NCBI GenBank assembly: GCA_022844125.1
Contig: JALHMI010000011.1
Location: 1-64,000, forward strand
Direction of reading: 5' to 3'
Source of the DNA: Pirellulales bacterium
GTDB lineage: Bacteria; Planctomycetota; Planctomycetia; Pirellulales; PALSA-1355
Length of the DNA stretch: 64,000 nucleotides
The position numbers and the translations under genes were made by a program. The notes beneath the pieces are model-generated. The model was not told where the DNA came from. It ran no database searches and worked only from the letters and a program-made list of their open reading frames with translations. How positions within the stretch are numbered: position 1 is the stretch's first letter; each line of letters opens with the position of its first letter. Positions 43,012 through 50,677 of the stretch are shown in pieces.

Positions 43012-43305
43012 ATGAAGTATCTCGCTGCAGTTGTCGTGCTGAGCAGCCTTGGGCTGGCCGCACCGGCCAAAGCCCAGGAAGTCATCGTTACGGAACCGGT
43101 GGTCACTTATTACGCCCCGAGCGTTCCGGTGACGACTTACTATGCGCCCACGTACTCGACCTACTACGCTCCGAGCGTGCCGGTCACGACGTACTATTCG
43201 CCCGCTTACACCAGCTATTACGCTCCGGCCGTGGCCTATGCTCCGGCCTCGTACTACTTCGTACCCCCGCGCGTTGCCCGCCGCTGGGCTCGCTGGGGCT
43301 ATTAG
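43012..43305 (+). CDS. Exported YYAP-repeat protein
   Basis: A 97-residue protein with a signal peptide (KYLAAVVVLSSLGLAAPA then KAQ) and a mature part made almost wholly of degenerate repeats around T-Y-Y-A-P: VTYYAPSVPV, TTYYAPTYSTYYAPSVPV, TTYYSPAYTSYYAPAVAYAP. It ends in a basic PRVARRWARWGY. No family match is recognised. The aromatic-Ala-Pro unit is shared in form with the FFAP-repeat protein encoded 219 bases downstream, so the two are likely paralogous in design. A surface or envelope structural role is plausible but unproven. ATG 43012 is preferred over an in-frame GTG at 42997 because it gives a proper signal peptide. Confidence 0.75.
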   Translation: MKYLAAVVVLSSLGLAAPAKAQEVIVTEPVVTYYAPSVPVTTYYAPTYSTYYAPSVPVTTYYSPAYTSYYAPAVAYAPASYYFVPPRVARRWARWGY

Positions 43306-43524
43306 TGGCTGTCGAGAACTGCGGTCCGATTGCTGGGGGTTGAGTGGCTAGCGGCCTAGGACCCCGCCGACAATGGATCGGCGTTTCGGGGTAATTGGGG
43401 GTGCCGCGCGCTTGGCGTAAGCGGATTTCCTGCTGTTGGATTGGTCCTTGCGTAGGAAATCAACTCGGAATACTTGCAACACCAGGCCGCGTTGTTAGAG
43501 TGGACTTCTGAGGAGGACTTCATC

Positions 43525-44073
43525 ATGCGACGCTGCTTTGCTTTCAGCCTGCTTCTGCTCGCCGGATTCGCTATGCCCGCGGCTGCCCAGTCGTGGGTAA
43601 CATTTCACGCGCCCGTGGCTACTCCGGTGACGACGTTCTTTGCACCAACGACGGTCAGTTCGACTCCGGTGACGACGTTCTTCGCGCCGACGACGGTCAG
43701 TTCGACTCCGGTGACGACGTTCTTCGCGCCGACGACGGTCAGTTCGACTCCGGTGATGACGTTCTTTGCACCAACGACGGTGAGTTCGACGCCGGTGACC
43801 ACGTTCTTCGCGCCAACGACGGTCAGTTCGACTCCGTTCTTTGCTCCGACAACGAGTTCGGTTTCAACAACCACATTCTTCGCTCCTGCGGTGACAACCC
43901 CGGTAACTACGTTTTTCGCACCGAGCGTCGTTGCTTCGCCGGTGACAACGGCGGTTGCCCCGGTTGTGGTGACTCCCACGCAGATGTTTGTCGCTCCGAC
44001 GACCTGGGGCAATCCAAGAGTCTTCGTGGCTGGGCAACCCATCCGCAATGTCTTGCGCGCGATTACCCCTTAG
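43525..44073 (+). CDS. Exported FFAP-repeat protein with tandem repeats
   Basis: A 182-residue protein: signal peptide (CFAFSLLLLAGFAMPAAA then AQS), then five exact-length 14-residue repeats with consensus TPVTTFFAPTTVSS, further degenerate copies (TPFFAPTTSS, VSTTTFFAPAVTTP, VTTFFAPSVVAS), and a unique C-terminal end (TQMFVAPTTWGNPRVFVAGQ, then a short basic tail). The sequence is Thr-, Val-, Pro- and Phe-rich, without cysteine in the repeats. No known family is recognised. Strong AGGAGG ribosome site precedes ATG 43525, unusual in this window and suggestive of high expression. A strong intrinsic terminator follows. Function is unknown; a cell-envelope fibre or adhesive is a reasonable guess. 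Confidence 0.8.
   Translation: MRRCFAFSLLLLAGFAMPAAAQSWVTFHAPVATPVTTFFAPTTVSSTPVTTFFAPTTVSSTPVTTFFAPTTVSSTPVMTFFAPTTVSSTPVTTFFAPTTVSSTPFFAPTTSSVSTTTFFAPAVTTPVTTFFAPSVVASPVTTAVAPVVVTPTQMFVAPTTWGNPRVFVAGQPIRNVLRAITP
43621..43830 (+). repeat. Five tandem 42-bp coding repeats
   Basis: Exactly five copies of a 42-base unit, starting at 43621, 43663, 43705, 43747 and 43789, each coding for a variant of TPVTTFFAPTTVSS. Copies 2 and 3 are nearly identical in DNA sequence; the others differ by a few substitutions. A shortened sixth copy begins at 43831. Recent slipped-strand or recombinational expansion is the likely origin. Confidence 0.92.
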
Positions 44074-44105
44074 CGGGCGCAAGCTCATACTTTGCTTGAA
44101 AACTG

Positions 44106-44142
44106 ACGCCGCGCCGAGGTTCACTCGGCGGCGGCGTTTTTT
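44106..44142 (+). terminator. Intrinsic terminator after the FFAP-repeat gene
   Basis: ACGCCGCGCCGAG (44106-44118) pairs with CTCGGCGGCGGCGT (44124-44137, one bulged G) around a five-base loop, and a run of six T closes it. This is the clearest rho-independent terminator in the window, 32 bases after the stop of the FFAP-repeat gene. Confidence 0.88.
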
Positions 44143-44256
44143 GTTGCCCGTAGCTGGACGCATAACGGAGAATTTCGCGAGCGGCAGGAAATTGCGCAAT
44201 AAATCCGCGCCGCTCGGAGGTCTATGTTTCTAAACGGACCAGGGCAGTGAGCCACG

Positions 44257-44775
44257 ATGAACGAATTAGCCGACCGGTTGGCACGGGGCGAGCCGGCGGC
44301 ATTCGCTGAGTTGTACGACGCCTGCGCCGATCGGCTCTACGGCTGGCTCTCTGTGCATCTGCGGTCGGCGGCCGATGCCGAGGACGTGGTGCAGGAGACA
44401 TTCGTTCGACTGGCTCGTGCCCGGAAGAAGCTGCGACGAGTCGAGAACCTGAATGCGTATGTATTTTCGATTGCACGCAATGAAGCGGCGCGATTGCGAA
44501 AGCGAACTTCGCGGCAGCAAGCTCTGGTGCTGCCGCCTGTTGTGGTCGCTGCCGACGCGACGTTGATGTTGGAACAGGCCGAGATGGTGGAGCGTGCGCT
44601 GGCTCGATTGAACGACGAACAACGCGAGGTGGTGGAGCTGAAGTTGTACGGCGATCTGACACTGCGCGAGATTGCCGAAGTGACGGGGCTGCCCGCCGGC
44701 ACCGTGGCCACGCGGTATCGAACGGCGCTCGTGAAGCTTAAAGAGACGCTCGCGCGAGATGGTTGCCGGGATTGA
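44257..44775 (+). CDS. ECF-type RNA polymerase sigma factor
   Basis: A 172-residue sigma-70-family factor of the extracytoplasmic-function type. Region 2 is seen in AFAELYDACADRLYGWLSVH and ADAEDVVQETFVRLARA (the -10 recognition part), and region 4 in LNDEQREVVELKLYGDLTLR then EIAEVTGLPAGTVATRYRTA. There is no region 1.1 or 3, as expected. A small membrane-anchored protein of the right form to be its anti-sigma factor follows 58 bases downstream. Target promoters are unknown. Confidence 0.93.
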   Translation: MNELADRLARGEPAAFAELYDACADRLYGWLSVHLRSAADAEDVVQETFVRLARARKKLRRVENLNAYVFSIARNEAARLRKRTSRQQALVLPPVVVAADATLMLEQAEMVERALARLNDEQREVVELKLYGDLTLREIAEVTGLPAGTVATRYRTALVKLKETLARDGCRD

Positions 44776-44833
44776 ACGCTGCCATGTCTTGTAGCCCCCG
44801 GCTTTGCCGGGGGGCCGTGTGGGAATCAACGAT

Positions 44834-45190
44834 ATGCATGACGAACTACCCGAACCGCTGAATCGAGTTTCGCTGCCGTCCGCGCCGCGCGAGCTGCGGC
44901 AACGCACGCTGGCGGCCGTCAATCGCGAACTCGCCGTCCGCCGCAAACCGCGCTGGGAACGGGTGCTGGAGCTTTCCGTAGCGGCGACGTTCGTGTTGGG
45001 TGTCGGGCTGAACACAAATCTCATTCAGGGCGGTTTGGGCCTGATCCTGCCTGAAGGACAGCCGTATGGCGACGTCAGTCGTGATCCACTAGTGGTTCAC
45101 GAAGACACACGCGATAGAGAGTTGCCGGAATATCTTGAAACATCGTACGCCCGGTACCTCGCTCAACTGTCGGCCAAACCCGCCGGGTGA
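44834..45190 (+). CDS. Small single-pass membrane protein, possible anti-sigma factor
   Basis: A 118-residue protein with a charged N-terminal half (SAPRELRQRTLAAVNRELAV then RRKPRWE), a single hydrophobic helix (LELSVAATFVLGVGLNTNLI) around residues 48-68, and an acidic periplasmic tail ending in LETSYARYLAQLSAK. It lacks the classic ZAS zinc motif of anti-ECF factors. Its position after an ECF sigma gene, and an Arg-rich cytoplasmic part, suggest that it tethers or inhibits that sigma factor. ATG 44834 is preferred to a GTG at 44804. No homologue is recognised. Confidence 0.65.
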   Translation: MHDELPEPLNRVSLPSAPRELRQRTLAAVNRELAVRRKPRWERVLELSVAATFVLGVGLNTNLIQGGLGLILPEGQPYGDVSRDPLVVHEDTRDRELPEYLETSYARYLAQLSAKPAG

Positions 45191-45221
45191 TTAGGTTTGC
45201 CTTTTCGAATTGGAGAAAGTG

Positions 45222-46505
45222 ATGCGACGCGTGCTGCGGCTCCTCAAGTTTGGTTTGCTCGGCCTGTTTGGGCTGATCGGCCTCGGACTCATCGGACTGG
45301 CGATTGCCAACGCGCCCGCCGAATCTCAGCTCAAGGAACGCATCGCTGCGCTACAGGACGCGGGCGAACCGGTTTCGATTGCTGATCTGGGCAAGAACCC
45401 GCCAGAGGCGAAAGACAATGCGGCGACGTACCTCGACCTGGCTCAGAAAGACTGCCTCGCGATTCAGAAGGAAGTCAGCGATTTCGAGGAGCAGGAGCTT
45501 CTGACGCGCGAGAAATCGGGAGAGAAACTTCAGTCCTTGCCCGATGACGATCCCGTCATGATCGACATCTATCGCAAAACGCTGGCAGCGCATCCCAAGG
45601 CGGTGCCGCTGCTGATCCAAGCGTCGGAGTGCTCGCGTTATCACATGATTCTGAACTACGGCAATGAATCGCCGACGGCGTTTATTGAAGAAATGCTGAA
45701 GAAGATTCAGGCCGAGCGGGCTGCGATCCGCACGCTCAATTATCTCGTGCGTCTGCTCATGGCCGAAGGGAAGGCTGAGGAAGCTTTGGACACGTGTCTG
45801 GTGATGTTGAGGCTCTCAAACGTCTGTGCCCAAGCGCCGGCCTTAGTCGGCCAGCTAGTGACGATCGCCCTTAGGAGCGTTTCGCTGGAAGCGTGCAGCC
45901 GCGTTTTGCAGTCGGACCAACTTTCGCCCGAGGCACGGCAACGTCTCGAGTCTGAACTGGCTCGGCAGGATATTCGTGGCTCCTATCGCGATTCATTCCG
46001 AACGGAGCGAGCGGTGGGGCTGTCTCATTTCGAGGATGCGAAATTCTTGGCAACCTATTCAGCCCTGCCACAAGGCAAGTCGGAGAAGTTGAGTTATCTG
46101 GAAGTCATGGACGCCTTGATCAAGCATGCCGATCAACCCAGCCGTGCGAAGCTGGAAATGCGGCGGATACTGGATCGTGCCGGGCCTCTAACTCAGACGC
46201 TTGCGCCCGCCATCCAGGCGACGAATGAAGCCGTGACACGTAACGAAGCATATCTTCGTTGCTTGCGCGTTCTGAACCCGCTGCTGGCTCGCCATGCAGG
46301 CGAGGCAAAAGAGGTGCAACTCCGCGATCTCGGCCTGCCGCCCGAAGTGACGATCGATCCTTTCAACGGCAAGCCGCTGAACCTGAAGCGCACGGACGAA
46401 GGCTGGATCATCTATTCCGTGGGTAGAGATCTGAAAGACAACGGCGGCCTGTTCGACGATATGGCGACCGACGTGGGATATGGGCCCGCCAAGCGAGGCT
46501 CTTGA
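45222..46505 (+). CDS. Hypothetical membrane-anchored protein
   Basis: A 427-residue protein of unknown family. A single N-terminal membrane segment (FGLLGLFGLIGLGLIGLAIA) follows a basic start (MRRVLRLLK), and the remainder is a predominantly helical, soluble domain with regular Leu/Ala/Glu patterning, ending in FDDMATDVGYGPAKRGS. The segment DPFNGKPLNLKRTDEGWIIY, then SVGRDLKDNGG, near the C terminus resembles a conserved tail seen in many planctomycete hypothetical proteins. ATG 45222 has GGAGAAAG upstream. It begins 31 bases after the possible anti-sigma gene, so it may belong to the same operon as the ECF sigma factor. Confidence 0.75.
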   Translation: MRRVLRLLKFGLLGLFGLIGLGLIGLAIANAPAESQLKERIAALQDAGEPVSIADLGKNPPEAKDNAATYLDLAQKDCLAIQKEVSDFEEQELLTREKSGEKLQSLPDDDPVMIDIYRKTLAAHPKAVPLLIQASECSRYHMILNYGNESPTAFIEEMLKKIQAERAAIRTLNYLVRLLMAEGKAEEALDTCLVMLRLSNVCAQAPALVGQLVTIALRSVSLEACSRVLQSDQLSPEARQRLESELARQDIRGSYRDSFRTERAVGLSHFEDAKFLATYSALPQGKSEKLSYLEVMDALIKHADQPSRAKLEMRRILDRAGPLTQTLAPAIQATNEAVTRNEAYLRCLRVLNPLLARHAGEAKEVQLRDLGLPPEVTIDPFNGKPLNLKRTDEGWIIYSVGRDLKDNGGLFDDMATDVGYGPAKRGS

Positions 46506-46636
46506 TTCGATCCTCGCTAGCTAGCGGCGCTGCTCTTGGCGGCTAAACCACTGTCCGCGAAAATCTCGGCGCGAGCTACAATTCCCTGGCGTTGGGATCC
46601 ACGATTCGGTACCAGATAGCTCTATAGCTCCGAGTT

Positions 46637-47293
46637 ATGAACCTGCAAACTCTGATTGTTCTGAGTGCGGTGAGCGCCGCGGCAGCTGCGGCGCAGGCCC
46701 AGGACATGCCGCTGATGCGGAAGCTCTTGCAAGAGCAGGTCATCGCCGAGATGCGCGAGCATCGCGATGAACCCTCGGCCTGGGTCAACGAGAAGAGCAA
46801 GAACAAAGAGTCTTGGACCAGCGGCAAACTGCTGGGCAAAAAGATTCGCCTGGCCTCCTGGACCGAGCAGTCGAAGACCTGGCTCTGGCTTGAGAACCCT
46901 GAAGAGACGCTCCAGCTTGAGATCACGCGGCTGGAAGTGATCGACGGCCGGGCGCACTTCGCACTGCGGGCAACGGCCAAGGCCCGCTTCAAAGCCTGGG
47001 GGCGGATTCCCAAGCTGGGGCAGGCGAGCGTCGGCGGCAACACGCTCGCCGTCGTCGAGATCGAAGGCTCCACGATGATGGCCGGCGGCGGCTTTGAGAA
47101 CACCGAGGTCACGCGGTTCAAATCGGATCTGCGCGACCTGCGGTTCAACAACGACCTCGCGCATCCGTTCGAGGATCTGGCCAAGGACGCGCTCAACGAC
47201 TATGCCCAGGATAAGAACTCCAAGCTGCGGCGGAGCGTGGAGAAGGCGATCGACCGCGTGCGGTTTTCGAAGCCGAGCGAGAAGCGGACGTAG
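46637..47293 (+). CDS. Exported hypothetical protein
   Basis: A 218-residue protein with a signal-like N terminus (LIVLSAVSAAAAAAQA then QDM). The mature part is charged; a central segment of alternating hydrophobic and polar residues (GRAHFALRATAKARFKAWGR, then GGNTLAVVEIEGSTMMAGGG) looks like a beta-rich domain, and the end is a helical Lys/Arg-rich tail. No motif that assigns a function is visible. Convergent with the SNF2 helicase gene; a strong hairpin lies between the two stops. Confidence 0.7.
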   Translation: MNLQTLIVLSAVSAAAAAAQAQDMPLMRKLLQEQVIAEMREHRDEPSAWVNEKSKNKESWTSGKLLGKKIRLASWTEQSKTWLWLENPEETLQLEITRLEVIDGRAHFALRATAKARFKAWGRIPKLGQASVGGNTLAVVEIEGSTMMAGGGFENTEVTRFKSDLRDLRFNNDLAHPFEDLAKDALNDYAQDKNSKLRRSVEKAIDRVRFSKPSEKRT

Positions 47294-47312
47294 TATCGGT
47301 CGGTAGCGCGGT

Positions 47313-47337
47313 CCCAGGGAAGGCATTCCCTGGGCTT
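47313..47337. terminator. Bidirectional terminator hairpin
   Basis: CCCAGGGAA (47313-47321) and TTCCCTGGG (47326-47334) form a perfect 9-bp stem with a GGCA loop, followed by CTTT on the plus side. It lies between convergent stops at 47293 and 47369 and can serve both genes. Confidence 0.75.
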
Positions 47338-47368
47338 TAGTGTCTTCACTCGCTAAATCACTGTCCGC

Positions 47369-49174
47369 TTACGCAGCGACTTCGATCGGCCCGCTGGGGC
47401 TGCGGAGCTTGAAGAGCCCGAAGATCTCGCTTTGCGTCAGGCCCGATTTGCCGGTCGGTTCGACATCGCTGAAGATCGAATCGAAGATCTCGCGCTTCTC
47501 GCGCAGAATCTGATCGATCCGCTGTTCGATCGTGCCCGTGGCGATGAACCGCGTAACCGTGACGGGCCCCGCCGCGCCGATGCGATGCGCGCGGTTTACG
47601 GCCTGATCTTCCACGGCGGGGTTCCACCAGCGATCGAACAGGAACACATACTCGCTGAACTGCAGGTTCAGGCCGACACCGCCGGCGCCGTAGCTGAGCA
47701 GCAGGACGTTGTGCTTCTTGTCTCGCTTGAACTGGTCGAGAATGTCGTCGCGATGCTTCGGGGCGACGCCACCATGATAGAGCAGGGGGTGCAAGTGTTT
47801 GAGCTTGCCGGCCATCGTTTCGAGCGAGCCGACCCACTGACTGAAGACCAGCGCCTTGCGACCGCTGGCGGCGACTTCGTCGAGATCGGCGGCCAGGCGT
47901 TCGAATTTCGCGCTGTCGCCCGTCGCCGGATCGAAGTTGCAGATCTGCTTGAGCCGGAGCACGAGTTCGAACACGTGCTGGATTGTCACCTCGTCTCCCA
48001 TCTGCGTGAGCTGGACGACGCCCTCCTTCTCGGCCAGCTCGTAGCTGATCCGCTGCGCCGGGCTGAGCTCGATCTCGGCATCGCGAAACATTTTAGGGGG
48101 CAGGTCGGTGAGCACCTTGTCCTTGGTGCGGCGCAGGACGTAGTCGGCCACGGCCCGGCCCATCTTCCGCGGCTTCATCTCGTCCTTGAGATAGCCGGGT
48201 GCGAGGAACTCAAAGATGCCCACCAGATCCTGCGGGCTGTTTTCGACGGGCGTGCCGGTCAGGGCCCAACTGCGCTTGCGCGTTAGCCCTCTCACCGACT
48301 GGCTGGTGGCGCTCGAGCGGTTCTTGATCCGCTGGGCTTCGTCGAGCACAACCAGGTCGAACTCCAGGCCCAGGTCGCTGATCACCTCACGATCGCGGGC
48401 CAGGGCTTCGTAGTTGGCGATTTTCACCGGCATGTCGGTTTGTTGCCACTGCCAGCGCCGGCGGCCCGCGTCGCCTTCGATGGCCGTGACCGGGAGCTCC
48501 GGCGCCCAGTGAGCGAACTCGCGCTGCCAGTTGGTCACCAGCGGCTTGGGGCAGACCAAAAGCACACGCTCGGCTTCGCCTGCATGGAGCAACAGCCGCA
48601 CGGCGGTGATCGCCTGCATCGTTTTGCCAAGGCCCATTTCATCGGCCAGGATCGCGGAGTATCGCGGATAGAGGAACGCGATCCCTTCGAACTGATAGGG
48701 GAACGGATGCGCCGGGAACTGCAGCGCGCTGTCACCGATCATCGCTTCGAGCGAGGGCTGCAGGACATAGAACAACCGATCGGCCAGTTTGATCACTTCG
48801 CCCGGCGGCTGGATGCGGGTACGGACCTTGGCGGCAGCGTCGCTTGTCGCGGGGGGCGGGAGAATCGCCGGTGGCTGCTGCGCATCGACAGGCGCTTTGG
48901 GAATTTGATTGCGCCACGCGCCGGTGATGCCGAACGAGTAGCTGAGCACCTTGAGCTTCGGTGGCATGATCGGCACCGAGATCGACGAGGCCAACGTGCC
49001 GTCGAAACGCAGGCTGGTCAGCGAAGCCGAGGGCTGCATCTCGACGGCGAACGGCGTCAGCAGGCTGGGCTGTGCGTCACTTCCCATGACACGCGACGTC
49101 ACGACCTCGGGCGGCGAGGCAAGGCCCTCGGTCCAGCTGGTTACACGTGGTAGGTCGCCGGGAGCGATTGACAC
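47369..49174 (-). CDS. SNF2-family helicase-like ATPase
   Basis: A 601-residue DNA-dependent ATPase of the SNF2/RapA type. Motif I is DEMGLGKTMQA (about residue 178), motif II LDEAQRIKN (about 276), motif III ALTGTPVENSPQDL, and the second RecA lobe has VFSQWVGSLE, LLLSYGAGGVGLNLQFSEYV and FDRWWNPAVEDQAVNRAHRI. The first 150 residues are a variable N-terminal region without a zinc-binding SWIM domain. Start GTG 49174 is used; no ATG lies upstream in frame before the neighbouring stop. It is 45 bases from an upstream hypothetical gene on the same strand and is probably cotranscribed. A remodelling or repair role is likely. Confidence 0.93.
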   Translation of the reverse strand: MSIAPGDLPRVTSWTEGLASPPEVVTSRVMGSDAQPSLLTPFAVEMQPSASLTSLRFDGTLASSISVPIMPPKLKVLSYSFGITGAWRNQIPKAPVDAQQPPAILPPPATSDAAAKVRTRIQPPGEVIKLADRLFYVLQPSLEAMIGDSALQFPAHPFPYQFEGIAFLYPRYSAILADEMGLGKTMQAITAVRLLLHAGEAERVLLVCPKPLVTNWQREFAHWAPELPVTAIEGDAGRRRWQWQQTDMPVKIANYEALARDREVISDLGLEFDLVVLDEAQRIKNRSSATSQSVRGLTRKRSWALTGTPVENSPQDLVGIFEFLAPGYLKDEMKPRKMGRAVADYVLRRTKDKVLTDLPPKMFRDAEIELSPAQRISYELAEKEGVVQLTQMGDEVTIQHVFELVLRLKQICNFDPATGDSAKFERLAADLDEVAASGRKALVFSQWVGSLETMAGKLKHLHPLLYHGGVAPKHRDDILDQFKRDKKHNVLLLSYGAGGVGLNLQFSEYVFLFDRWWNPAVEDQAVNRAHRIGAAGPVTVTRFIATGTIEQRIDQILREKREIFDSIFSDVEPTGKSGLTQSEIFGLFKLRSPSGPIEVAA

Positions 49175-49219
49175 GATGACGCGGACCCTTGCTGACGCGG
49201 ACGGGGAAAGTGCGGACGC

Positions 49220-49816
49220 TTACGCCGCCTGGTCGACGCGGCCGCCCTTTTGGGCTTCTTCCACGGCTTCGCGAATGCGCTCGAACGGTTCGGCCAGATC
49301 GAACGCGGCGATCTCTTCCAGGCGGCCGAGAATCGTATCTCGATCGGCCGAACGCGATGCACTCACCGCCAGCCGATTGCGTCCGGCGACAAACTGCGCG
49401 AGGTGACTTCCCAGGCAATTCGGAGCTTCTACTCGCCAGTTATTTGCGCTCGCGACGATCGGTTTCGATTGCTCGCCTTCCGGCACTTCACCTGGCAGAA
49501 CCAGCGCCACCGGCAGCTCAACGAAGTCGCGGACAGTGAGTACGCGTTCGACGTCTGTGAACACAGCCACGGGCGTTTGCGAGCCCTTGCCGAGCAACGT
49601 CTGGCCGATCTGCTCGCCGTACAAATAAGCGGGAAGCGTGGGGCCGAACAGGATCTGCTGCGCGCGGTTCGGTTTAACCGGCGCGGTACAGTGAAACTCG
49701 AGCGGTCGGCCGGCGGCGTTGAGGATCAGGTATCCGCCGACCAGCCCTAGCTGTTCGTGCTCGAGCACGGTCAAGAATCCCAAGTGGCCAGGCGTCGTCC
49801 CCTCGGCACGAGTCAT
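49220..49816 (-). CDS. Hypothetical protein upstream of the SNF2 gene
   Basis: A 198-residue protein of unknown family. It begins MTRAEGTTPGHLGFLTVLEH and has a beta-rich N-terminal part (LVGGYLILNAAGRPLEFHCT, then APVKPNRAQQILFG), a hydrophobic FVELPVALVLPGE strand, and a helical Glu/Ala-rich C terminus (LGRLEEIAAFDLAEPFERI). It has no signal peptide. ATG 49816 has AGGAAAAGA upstream; a start at 49843 is possible but less supported. Gene order suggests partnership with the SNF2 helicase. Function is unassigned. Confidence 0.72.
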   Translation of the reverse strand: MTRAEGTTPGHLGFLTVLEHEQLGLVGGYLILNAAGRPLEFHCTAPVKPNRAQQILFGPTLPAYLYGEQIGQTLLGKGSQTPVAVFTDVERVLTVRDFVELPVALVLPGEVPEGEQSKPIVASANNWRVEAPNCLGSHLAQFVAGRNRLAVSASRSADRDTILGRLEEIAAFDLAEPFERIREAVEEAQKGGRVDQAA

Positions 49817-50197
49817 GCGCTCTTTTCCTGTGTGGCTGCTCACGTCCCAGATGCATGCATCAAAGTTGGTCGGCGAGAACGATCGAGTCTCGCCCCGCCA
49901 CGCTTTGCATCGGGCCCTCCCAGCGTGCGACTTTAGCGACGGAACGGGTGGTCCGGAGGCGAGTTAAAGCAGTTCGGCCGGCAATTTTCGTGCGTTTCGC
50001 CCAGCTTCAAATTGGCGGAATGCCAGCAGGGCGAATCACTTACCCCAGAGCGCGAAAATCGATTCGCAGGTCTCCCAATCGTCACAATCGGACGCCAATC
50101 GAAGTGTGCCGGCATTCGCCGCCTTAAAGGTGGTAACCCGTCGGGCCTTCGATTAGAATCGAGCTTCACGGAGCAAAATTCCTCAAGGAGCGGCTCG
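49817..50197. other. Divergent intergenic region
   Basis: No gene is supported in these 381 bases. Near its right end an AT-rich CGATTAGAATCG (50150-50161) contains a -10-like TAGAAT about 40 bases before ATG 50198, and an AAGGAG ribosome site lies at 50185-50190. Otherwise the sequence is GC-rich and featureless to me. Confidence 0.4.
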
Positions 50198-50665
50198 ATG
50201 AGTCAAGATTCCCGTCCCACGCCAGCCTTGTTCACTCAGGTCGACATTACGGCCGGCGCCCAGGTCAATCGGGCAGCCGCCAACGATGGCGCGGCCGAGG
50301 AGCACACCAGCCTGCTCAAGAATATTCTGGCGGCGCAGGATCGGCAGAACGAACTGCTTGAGGAACTCGTGAATCAGATGAGTGGTGCTCAGAAGCAGCG
50401 CAACCAGGAGCTGGCCCAGTGGAAGCAGGCCAATCCCGAGCTCGCGCGCAGTTGCCGGCTGGCGGCCGAGGCCTTGAGCCAGGTGCAGGTCGAGTTCCTC
50501 AGCAACATGACGCACGAGATTCGCGAGAACGCGGAAGTGCTGATGGATGGCGAGTTCATGCTCAACGAGTTCGTCGATCGCTTCGGCCCGAGGCTCGCCC
50601 ATCTGAACGGTGTGCTGCAGATCCTGGCCCAGTTGGGCAGCGCTCCCGCACCGTCCAATCAGTAA
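50198..50665 (+). CDS. Coiled-coil protein with a histidine-kinase H-box-like motif
   Basis: A 155-residue helical protein of unknown family. Residues about 30-70 look like a coiled coil (LLKNILAAQDRQNELLEELV). The segment EFLSNMTHEIRENAE at about residue 100 closely resembles the phosphoacceptor H box of HisKA histidine kinases (FLxNMSHEIR), but no ATPase domain follows and the proline expected after HEIRT is missing. The gene starts with a good AAGGAG site seven bases before ATG 50198. The alpha/beta hydrolase gene follows after 12 bases. A stand-alone dimerisation domain or a coincidence are both possible. Confidence 0.7.
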   Translation: MSQDSRPTPALFTQVDITAGAQVNRAAANDGAAEEHTSLLKNILAAQDRQNELLEELVNQMSGAQKQRNQELAQWKQANPELARSCRLAAEALSQVQVEFLSNMTHEIRENAEVLMDGEFMLNEFVDRFGPRLAHLNGVLQILAQLGSAPAPSNQ

Positions 50666-50677
50666 CCGGATCGGCCC

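Noticed and set aside
43621-43830. CRISPR array
   Set aside because: The 42-bp repeats are contiguous, with no unique spacers, and are in frame within a secreted repeat protein. No cas gene is present.
46542-47367. Repeated CTAAAYCACTGTCCGC string at about 46542 and 47352
   Set aside because: Two copies of 16 bases could be spaced repeats, but the second borders the SNF2 stop and no other copies were noticed; too little to call an element.
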